In this document: in pieces, positions 7,504-14,114 of the stretch
Layout: each line of letters opens with the position of its first letter
How positions within the stretch are numbered: position 1 is the first letter of the stretch
Source: Bacteroidales bacterium
GTDB taxonomy: Bacteria > Bacteroidota > Bacteroidia > Bacteroidales > VadinHA17
DNA length: 15,495 nt
NCBI GenBank assembly: GCA_030692905.1
Contig: JAUYBT010000223.1
Coordinates: 1 to 15,495, forward strand
Reading direction: 5' to 3'
The notes under the pieces: model-generated
The model's database searches: none
What the model saw: the letters and a program-made list of their open reading frames with translations, nothing else
Told to the model about the DNA's origin: nothing
Position numbers and translations under genes: made by a program

Positions 7504-8724
7504 TTATTCATATCTGAGCGCATCTATCGGGTTTAAATTTGCGGCTTTACGGGCCGGATACCATCCGAAGAAAACACCAATGATAAAGCAGACGATAAAG
7601 GCAAGGATCACAGACTGAGTTTTTACAACTGTCGGACTATCCATAAGTGATCCGGCAAGTTTGGCTATGAGATACCCAGAAATTATACCCAGTGCCCCTC
7701 CTAAAATGCTCAGCAACATTGATTCTACAAGGAATTGTTTAAGTATATCCCTGCCACGGCCTCCGACTGACATACGCAATCCTATCTCCCGTGTACGTTC
7801 AGTAACCGAAACCAACATGATGTTCATGATCCCTATACCTCCCACCAGCAATGATATTCCTGCAATGGCGCCAAGTAGATATGTCAGGATATCGGTTATT
7901 GATGAAACAGTTTCGATAAGCTCCGACTGTGACATAACCCTGAAATCATTTTCTGCAGATTCCTTAAGCTTGTGTGTTCTTCGGAGTATTTCCTCGACTT
8001 CTGCAATTGCAATGGCGCTCTTCTCCTCACTTACAGCAGAGGCATAAATACCGTTAATATAATCGATTGCTGCCAGTCTTCGCTGAACAGTTGTATAAGG
8101 GGCAAGTATCAGGTCATCCTGATCCTGCCCCATTCCGCTTTCTCCTTTGTCTTCAAGAACACCAATGATTTGAAAAGGAAGCTTTTTGATACGAATGGTA
8201 AGGCCAACGGGATCAGCGTCCTCACCGAAGAGGTTTTCCACTACAGTTTGTCCAAGGATACATACTTTCGACATGCTTTTTATTTCAGCGGAGTTGAAAA
8301 CCCTTCCGCTTTTTATCTCCAGCTTTCTGATAGAGAGATATTCCTCGCTTACACCATAAACTGTCGTCTGAGTGTTCTGATTACCGTAAATGACCTGTCC
8401 GCCTGCCCGCACTTCGGGAGAAACCGCAGTAAGAGCTGTAGCTTCATTACGAAGGGCAACAACATCACTGTACTTAAGTACCATTGAACTTGAAGCGCCA
8501 AGGCTTACTCCCCCTCGACGCTGAAAATTCGGCTGTATCATCACCATATTTGTCCCCATACTCGACATCTCTTCCATGATGCTGACTTTTGACCCTTCAC
8601 CAATGGCAAGCATGGCAATCACTGAAGCTACACCTATTATTATACCGAGCATGGTAAGAAAAGCTCTCAGCCTGTTTCTTATCAAAGCCCGGACGGCGAT
8701 CCTTAATAAATTTGAATAGTTCAT
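7504..8724 (-). CDS. MacB/FtsX-type ABC transporter permease
   Basis: From the ATG at 8724 the protein has 406 residues. A segment at about 22-42 is the first membrane helix, a large periplasmic MacB-core domain spans about 45-275, and three C-terminal helices lie near 283-305, 332-358 and 372-390. This is the MacB topology, but with the ATPase as a separate gene. The coupling segment SVTERTREIGLRMSVGGRGRD (306-326) is diagnostic. An in-frame ATG at 8772 would overlap the ATPase gene by 32 bases. The start at 8724 is preferred because it follows the ATPase stop by 16 bases, has AGGGAA just upstream, and gives the usual family N-terminus (a short amphipathic run, then helix 1). It works with the ATPase, fusion protein and TolC-type channel as a mechanotransmitting exporter of peptides, lipids or antibiotics; cargo is not evident. 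Confidence 0.94.
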   Translation of the reverse strand: MNYSNLLRIAVRALIRNRLRAFLTMLGIIIGVASVIAMLAIGEGSKVSIMEEMSSMGTNMVMIQPNFQRRGGVSLGASSSMVLKYSDVVALRNEATALTAVSPEVRAGGQVIYGNQNTQTTVYGVSEEYLSIRKLEIKSGRVFNSAEIKSMSKVCILGQTVVENLFGEDADPVGLTIRIKKLPFQIIGVLEDKGESGMGQDQDDLILAPYTTVQRRLAAIDYINGIYASAVSEEKSAIAIAEVEEILRRTHKLKESAENDFRVMSQSELIETVSSITDILTYLLGAIAGISLLVGGIGIMNIMLVSVTERTREIGLRMSVGGRGRDILKQFLVESMLLSILGGALGIISGYLIAKLAGSLMDSPTVVKTQSVILAFIVCFIIGVFFGWYPARKAANLNPIDALRYE

Positions 8725-8740
8725 TTCCCTGAGATTTAAT

Positions 8741-9499
8741 TTATTCGTCAAATTCTTCAATATTCTCCGCAACCATATTCTTTAGCATATCCCGTGCAAA
8801 AAGACGTTCAATTACCGGGGTTTCCCGTTGTATTTTACCATCGCGGAAAATGACGTTCCGTGTTGCGGACCTTGCTATGTCAGGCTCATGAGTTACATAT
8901 ACTATTGTTCTCCCTTTTTCATTCAGATCCTGAAACAGCTCCATTATTTCAAATGATGTACGTGTATCGAGGTTTCCGGTCGGTTCATCAGCAAGAATGA
9001 GAACAGGGTCATTCACCAGCGATCTTGCAATTGCAACTCTTTGCTGCTGACCACCTGATAACTGGTTGGGCATATGATGCATACGATCTGCAAGACCCAC
9101 TGCTTCAAGGGCTCTTACAGCACGTTCCTTACGCTCTTTAGCCTTTATTTTCCCATTATAAAACAATGGAAGCTCAACATTTTCCAATGCAGTTGTCCGG
9201 GGTAAAAGGTTGTACGACTGAAAAACAAATCCGAGCTTTTTGTTCCGGAGCCTTGCCAGTGCATCCTTGTTCATAGAATTGACATTAATTCCATCCAGCA
9301 TATAATCCCCGGTGGTTGGCTTGTCGAGGCATCCGAGAATATTCAGCATGGTTGACTTGCCCGATCCGCTCACTCCTATGATCGCAACGAACTCCCCTTC
9401 ATGGATTTTAAGATCCACCCCCCGTAGCGCATGCACCGTGACCTCACCGACATGATAGTCTTTTCTGAGGCTGTTGATTTCAATAATTGTATTCTTCAT
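8741..9499 (-). CDS. ABC transporter ATPase, MacB/LolD type
   Basis: The 252-residue nucleotide-binding subunit has all core motifs intact: Walker A GVSGSGKST (42-50), Q-loop VFQSYNLLP (92-100), signature LSGGQQQR (147-154), Walker B VLILADEPTG (166-175), D-loop NLDT (176-179) and switch histidine H204 (VTHEP). The C-terminal tail (about 226-252) is acidic and slightly longer than in typical LolD. The close match to the LolD/MacB subfamily and the adjoining FtsX permease show that it powers that permease rather than an importer. It lies 36 bases after the fusion-protein gene and 16 before the permease start, in one probable operon. Confidence 0.95.
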   Translation of the reverse strand: MKNTIIEINSLRKDYHVGEVTVHALRGVDLKIHEGEFVAIIGVSGSGKSTMLNILGCLDKPTTGDYMLDGINVNSMNKDALARLRNKKLGFVFQSYNLLPRTTALENVELPLFYNGKIKAKERKERAVRALEAVGLADRMHHMPNQLSGGQQQRVAIARSLVNDPVLILADEPTGNLDTRTSFEIMELFQDLNEKGRTIVYVTHEPDIARSATRNVIFRDGKIQRETPVIERLFARDMLKNMVAENIEEFDE

Positions 9500-9535
9500 G
9501 ACCCTGATTATTAGATATGTTTCTGTTTGTTATTC

Positions 9536-10825
9536 TTAAAATGGGAATGGACCGCGAAGACCATCATTCTGCTTTGTTGTTGTGGTTTTTACAGTCACAT
9601 CGCTCATAGAAATGACAACCACATCCCCCTCCTTCAGGCCTGAAAGAATTTCGACATTTGAGCCGTTATCAATCCCGATAATTACCGGTACAGGATGTAT
9701 TCCTCCTTTTTCATCTTTCACCCACACAGTTTTTGAGCCCGGAGCAGCTTTGTCTCCTCCGGGTAGCAAACCCACCGGCGGCATTCCATGGGGCATCATT
9801 CCTGCTTCAGGAACCTGTCCTGGATTCATTTGACCCGGCATAGCAGCCTGGGAGCTATTACGACCGGCAGCTCCTGACTGCATACGAGCCATCATTTTCT
9901 TCAGAAAAGCTGCATCAGGTGTAAAACGTATGGCTTTCCCCGAGAGAACAAGAGTATTCTCCTTTTCCTCAACATAAATAGTAGCGCTGGCAGTCAGACC
10001 CGGCATAAGCTTCTTATCTGGATTCGGTGCGCTTAATATTACAACATAAGTAACAACATTATTGATAGTTACGGGTTGTAACCGTACCTCCGAAACATCG
10101 CCTTCAAATTTCATATCGGGATAGGCATCAACGGTAAATTCAACCCGCTGACCCTGTTTTACCTTACCAATATCGGCCTCATCAACACTGGTCTGGACCT
10201 CCATCTGTGTCAGGTCGTTTACGATGGTGAAGAGTATCGGAGTGTTAAAACTGGCAGCTACGGTCTGACCTTCCTCAATAGCCCTGTTCAGTACAACCCC
10301 ATCGATAGGAGATGTAATGGTAGCATATTCCAGGGTTACCTTTGTTCTTGCCAGTGCCGATTTGGCGTTGCTAAGAGAAGCTTTCGAGTTCTCGTAATTG
10401 AATACCGCCTGGTCATAATCTGCCTGGGCAATCAGCTTCTTCACATAAAGCGCTTTTAACCTATTGTAGGTCGCCTTCTGGAAGTTCACCTGTGCCTGTG
10501 CCTGATCGACAGAAGCCTGGCTCTGTTCGAGCTGCGCCCTAAGAGAAGTTTCGTCGAGTTTGGCAAGCAACTGGCCCTGCTTTACGTTTTCATTAAAATC
10601 AACATATATATGCTGAATGATTCCCGATACCTGGGTTCCTACATTAACAGTCGTAATAGCCTCTATGGTACCGGTAGCAGTAACTGTATTGGTAATGTTC
10701 CCCTTTTCAACTTTGACAGTATCGAATGTAACAGCAGCTTCCTTTTTTGCAAACGGCTTTATAACCAGTATGGCTGAAACCGCTACAACAACGATTGCAA
10801 TAATTATTAATGTTCTCTTTTTCAT
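9536..10825 (-). CDS. HlyD/MacA-type periplasmic membrane-fusion protein with a Met/Pro/Gly-rich insertion
   Basis: The protein has 429 residues. One N-terminal membrane anchor (5-23) is followed by the two halves of the lipoyl domain (about 55-91 and 168-200), a coiled-coil hairpin (about 93-165, Gln/Ala rich), the beta-barrel domain (about 205-285) and a membrane-proximal domain. The last is interrupted at about 309-363 by a low-complexity stretch with eight methionines between 311 and 348 (for example AGMMPHGMPP), plus Gly, Pro and Gln. The protein bridges the ABC permease and the outer-membrane channel. The insertion lies where MacA-like proteins have a flexible loop, and it is longer and more methionine-rich than I would expect. 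The gene is 28 bases from the OMF stop and is co-transcribed with its partners. Confidence 0.94.
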   Translation of the reverse strand: MKKRTLIIIAIVVVAVSAILVIKPFAKKEAAVTFDTVKVEKGNITNTVTATGTIEAITTVNVGTQVSGIIQHIYVDFNENVKQGQLLAKLDETSLRAQLEQSQASVDQAQAQVNFQKATYNRLKALYVKKLIAQADYDQAVFNYENSKASLSNAKSALARTKVTLEYATITSPIDGVVLNRAIEEGQTVAASFNTPILFTIVNDLTQMEVQTSVDEADIGKVKQGQRVEFTVDAYPDMKFEGDVSEVRLQPVTINNVVTYVVILSAPNPDKKLMPGLTASATIYVEEKENTLVLSGKAIRFTPDAAFLKKMMARMQSGAAGRNSSQAAMPGQMNPGQVPEAGMMPHGMPPVGLLPGGDKAAPGSKTVWVKDEKGGIHPVPVIIGIDNGSNVEILSGLKEGDVVVISMSDVTVKTTTTKQNDGLRGPFPF

Positions 10826-10853
10826 GATTTTACATTTTTATCTTTATTTTTCT

Positions 10854-12173
10854 TTATAGCGACAAAGGAATTCCCATATAAAAATCAAGAATCTTATAAC
10901 TGAATATTAAGTTGTATTTTGATTGTAAAAGCTGACTCTCCGCAATTATCAGGTTCGTTTTGGAAACAATATAATCGACCGAGTTGATAATTCCCTGCCT
11001 GAACTTTTCATCAGAGAGGGCTGTTGATTCCTGCGTAGCACTGTATTTTTCAAGACTGGCTTCATATTCGATCTGTGCGGAAGTGATATCCTGACAAGCC
11101 TGCTCTATGCTTTTTCTTAACTGGTTTTTAGTATTTGTTTCACTTAATTCAGCGTCCTGATAGCCAATTTTAGCAACAGCAACATTTGTTTTAACCTGCT
11201 TTTTCTGATAAATGGGAATTGAAAGTGAAAAACCCGCAGATGGCTTTATGCCATTATTTAACTGATCGAAATACGGATCGGTGGTCTGGCTGGAAAAACC
11301 TGAACTTATGCCTGCGCTTGCTGACAATGCAGGAAAGTACGCAGCCTGTGCAATTTTTTCATCTATTGCTGCAATCTCCTTGTTTACAGCCGCACTTTTT
11401 ACCTGGGGCTTGATTGCCAGAGCAGTCTCATACACGGTTTTTACATCCGGGACACGATTTTCATTTAAAGATTCTCCGAGATCAGGTTGTACTATATTAA
11501 AATCCGAAGTCACGGGGAGCTCCATCAGCTGCATCAGATTGACTTTTGCAATAGCCATCTGACTTTCGGAATTGGCCAGGGTAAGCTTTTCACTGGCCAT
11601 CTGTGATTTAACCTGTGCATAATCTGCCTGAGAAATAACCTGCAGTGCAAGTCTCTCTAAGGCCAGATTAAGCTGTCCGGCAGTTGATTCAATCTGTTTC
11701 CTGCTGTTCTTTACCTGTTCTTCAGCGTATAAAACCTGAAGGAATGCATTAAGGATGCTCAGGCTGATTGATTCTTTGGTTGTTTCCAGAGAGTATGTTC
11801 CACCTTCAATATCCAGTTCTGCCTGTTTAATAAGGTTGTTTATCCTGGAGGCATTATAGATTGTCACTCCAGAGTTTACGGAATAATTAGAGCCGCTGGT
11901 ACCTGTTAATCCCGATTCTCCTGTCACGGTACTCTTGCTCCAGTTAAAGTTCTGGCTTAATGAAGCATTTAATGATGGGATGCGTTGTGCTTTTGCCTGA
12001 TCGGCATAAAGCCGGAACCGTTGGTTGGTCAGCTCGCTTTTTCTAACCTGGATATTTCGATTTAAAGCATATTCGATACACTCTTCCAGAGTCCAGGTAC
12101 TATCCTGTTGCGCAAGAATATTTTCACTTACCACAAACAGATTAAAACTCAATATCAAAATTAATGTTCTCAT
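10854..12173 (-). CDS. TolC-type outer-membrane efflux protein
   Basis: The protein has 439 residues, with a signal peptide (about 1-21, cleavage likely before QQDSTW). Two tandem outer-membrane-efflux-protein repeats follow, each a long alpha-helical hairpin with a short beta segment. The N-terminal WTLEECIEYALNRNIQVRKS (27-46) is the standard start of the first repeat, and a matching PDVKTVYETALAIKPQVKSA segment opens the second half near residue 240. The length matches the Bacteroidota TolC family. It is the first gene of the pump operon and supplies the outer-membrane channel for the fusion protein and ABC components downstream. Confidence 0.94.
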   Translation of the reverse strand: MRTLILILSFNLFVVSENILAQQDSTWTLEECIEYALNRNIQVRKSELTNQRFRLYADQAKAQRIPSLNASLSQNFNWSKSTVTGESGLTGTSGSNYSVNSGVTIYNASRINNLIKQAELDIEGGTYSLETTKESISLSILNAFLQVLYAEEQVKNSRKQIESTAGQLNLALERLALQVISQADYAQVKSQMASEKLTLANSESQMAIAKVNLMQLMELPVTSDFNIVQPDLGESLNENRVPDVKTVYETALAIKPQVKSAAVNKEIAAIDEKIAQAAYFPALSASAGISSGFSSQTTDPYFDQLNNGIKPSAGFSLSIPIYQKKQVKTNVAVAKIGYQDAELSETNTKNQLRKSIEQACQDITSAQIEYEASLEKYSATQESTALSDEKFRQGIINSVDYIVSKTNLIIAESQLLQSKYNLIFSYKILDFYMGIPLSL

Positions 12174-12194
12174 AGATTTTTATCAATTTTGGGA

Positions 12195-12202
12195 TAAATG
12201 TA
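12195..12202 (-). promoter_or_regulatory. Candidate -7 promoter element for the pump operon
   Basis: On the minus strand this reads TACATTTA, 21 bases upstream of the OMF ATG at 12173. The same octamer occurs upstream of two other genes in the window (3204-3211 and 12720-12727). A TTG on the minus strand lies 15 bases further upstream, shorter than the usual ~19-base spacer. The element would give a very short leader. Confidence 0.35.
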
Positions 12203-12414
12203 TTGTAGGGAATGAGCCAATAATAAATTAATAGATGTATTGAGGGATTTTACCGACAGAAAGCGGTTATTCATGTAAGTTAAAAACGTTATATGCAGGA
12301 TGTATTTAAAGATTTTAAAGGCTAATTGCTATTTAGACAGAAAATCCAATGTCGTTTAGTTAAAATCTTAATATCTGTTTTTGTAAATATATTGATTTTC
12401 AATTATTTAAAACA
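12203..12414. other. A/T-rich intergenic stretch with no recognised feature
   Basis: This lies between the pump promoter and the REP-like element. It has no convincing open frame, RNA gene or strong hairpin beyond a short CCG/CGG pair near 12253-12266. It may contain further upstream control sites for the pump operon, but none can be named. Confidence 0.5.
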
Positions 12415-12576
12415 AATATTACGGTGCTCCGCACCTTTGACCTATGTGACAAACAATTTTCTACATATATTAGGGTGCTCCGCACTTTTGGACCTGATTC
12501 GTAGCAGCAGAACTGCGAAATATTTGTAGAAATACCGTTAATAAAGGTTTCCAAAGGTGCAGAGCACCGAGATATT
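12415..12576. repeat. REP/MITE-like element with three GGTGC-hairpin units
   Basis: Three copies of a 25-bp palindromic unit are present. Unit 1 (12415-12439) has GGTGC-TCC-GCACC at 12423-12435. Unit 2 (12466-12490) is in the same orientation with GTGC-TCC-GCAC at 12475-12485 and matches unit 1 at 22 of 25 positions. Unit 3 (12552-12576) is inverted, with GGTGC-AGA-GCACC at 12556-12568, and its reverse complement also matches unit 1 at 22 of 25. The outer units therefore form terminal inverted repeats of a ~162-bp element. A reversed partial flank (GCGAAATATTTGTAG, 12515-12529) resembles the bases before unit 2. This is the layout of REP doublets or a small non-autonomous element; no transposase is nearby. 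Similar GGTGCTCCGCACC repeats are, to my recollection, common between genes in Bacteroidota genomes. Confidence 0.75.
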
Positions 12577-12719
12577 ATTCCTGAATTTTACCCATTCATG
12601 ATTGTTCTAAGCTGTTTTCTTAACTAAAACGATATGGATGGAACATTATCAAAAGTTTGATAAGCTTTAAAATTGAGTTAATTACATCAATTTAATTTTC
12701 TTTTGTTTAAAATATTACA

Positions 12720-12727
12720 TACATTTA
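12720..12727 (+). promoter_or_regulatory. Candidate -7 promoter element for the GH95-GH27 cluster
   Basis: TACATTTA lies 43 bases upstream of the ATG at 12771, with TTTTG at 12701-12705 only 14 bases before it. The octamer, extended to TACATTTAC, is identical to the one before the TIM-barrel lipoprotein gene. The -33 spacing is short, so the assignment is tentative. Confidence 0.35.
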
Positions 12728-12770
12728 CACGTGAAAGTACACGAGTAAGTAAATAAATGCTTATTTGAAA

Positions 12771-14076
12771 ATGAAAAAGAAAATCTGCCGATTGTGTTTG
12801 TTAACTACTGCTTGTCTGGTTCTTATTTTATTCAGTTTTAAAAAGAGTGATAATAAACCGGCACTATTTAATCCCACCTATTCCTTATGGTACGACCAGC
12901 CTGCAAAAGTATGGCAGGAAGCTCTACCTGTCGGCAATGGCCGTCTTGGAGCAATGATCTTTGGCCGCGTTAATAAAGAAAGGCTTCAATTAAATGACAT
13001 AACTATCTGGTCAGGTCAACCAGAACCTACTACCGATATACCCGATGCTTATAAGGCCTTACCCGAAATACGCAAAGCAATATTTGAAGGTAATTTCCAG
13101 GAAGCTCAAAGGTTAAGCGGATTATATATGTTAGCCAATGAAGAACCTCGTGTTGACGTATATAAATCGAAATATTTTGGCTCTTACCAGGAATTAGGTA
13201 GTTTAAATATCGACTTTGGTATAGACAGTACTCAGGTTACAGGTTATCGCCGCTGGCTCGATATTGACAAAGCTATAGCCGGGGTCGAATTTAATTCGGG
13301 TGATAATACTTTCACACGTGAGATATTTTCAAGTGCTGTCAATGGATTAATTGTGGTGAAACTTAAGAGCGCAAAGAAAGGTAAAATGAATTTTTCTACA
13401 CGCCTTACTCGTCCGGCATCGTCAAAAACAGTCTTTGAAGCCCCTAATACCCTTATTGTGACCGGAAACACTGATAATAAAGGTCATAAAGGTAATTGCG
13501 ACTATGAAGTGAGAGTAAGTGTAATAACGAAAAAAGGCATTGTTTCAGGAGAAGGAGATAAGCTGTCCATAAAGGATGCCGATGAAGCTCTGATTCTTAT
13601 CACCTGCGGCACATCTTATATTCGTGATTTTGATAAGAACTTTAAAACAGCAGTTCCTCACGATGCCATAGTTGGAATTATTAAAAAAGCATCTGCAAAA
13701 CCCTATGAAACCATAAAGAAAGACCATATAGCTGATTATCAGAAGTTCTTCCGCAGAGTAAGTTTTGATCTTGGTCAGACTGAAGCCTCCAAAGCTACTA
13801 CAGTGGACAGGTTGTCGCAATTCAATAAAGGAGTGAATGATCCGGGATTATTAACACTATTTTATCAGTATGGCAGGTTCCATTAAAGGGGTCCGGGCTC
13901 GCGGTGGTTTTGAACTTGATATTGAGTGGAAGGCCGGTAAATTGTCAAAAGCAACTGTCAGGAATATAAATGGCAATATTTGTAAAATACGCTATGGATC
14001 AAAACTTATCGAATTATCTGTTGAACCAGGTAATTCTGTGATTTTGAACGGAGATTTGATTGCACAGAAAAATTAA
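12771..14076 (+). pseudogene. GH95 (alpha-L-fucosidase/alpha-L-galactosidase family) gene with an internal out-of-frame deletion
   Basis: The first open part (12771-13886, 371 residues from the ATG; a TTG six bases earlier is less likely) has a signal peptide (about 1-24) and the GH95 N-terminal beta-sandwich domain: YSLWYDQPAKVWQEALPVGNG (37-57), LGAMIFGRV, LQLNDITIWSG (72-82) and SYQELGSLNIDF. It then reaches the linker and the LFYQYGRF motif that normally opens the catalytic (alpha/alpha)6 barrel, and stops. The next bases, in the +1 frame, encode only the GH95 C-terminal domain: GSIKGVRARGGFELDIEWKAG through the TAA at 14074-14076. Total coding is about 440 residues against roughly 800 in the family, so some 350-400 residues containing the barrel and its catalytic residues are missing. 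Frames on each side are otherwise clean, suggesting one recent event (or an assembly error). The product would be catalytically dead. Confidence 0.88.
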
Positions 14077-14114
14077 AGTAAAACCCAGATAATTAATCAC
14101 TTAGCCTACTCACA

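Noticed and set aside
7661..8487. Long antisense open frames over the permease gene
   Set aside because: They are mirror frames of a well-supported coding region, with no motif or initiation signal of their own.
8725..8772. Upstream in-frame ATG as the start of the ABC permease
   Set aside because: It overlaps the ATPase gene by 32 bases. The ATG at 8724 has a purine-rich AGGGAA before it and gives the normal family N-terminus.
12326..12529. A 67-residue open frame in the intergenic region
   Set aside because: It runs across two REP-like hairpin units, has no recognisable protein motif and no convincing start signal.
12423..12568. Possible CRISPR array because of repeated GGTGCTCCGCACC units
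   Set aside because: There are only three units, one is inverted, the gaps are unequal and no cas gene is present; the pattern fits a REP/MITE element.
13870..14076. A separate small gene of 68 residues
   Set aside because: Its sequence is the C-terminal domain of GH95. The ATG is a chance triplet within the upstream YGRF codons, so it is the second half of a broken gene.
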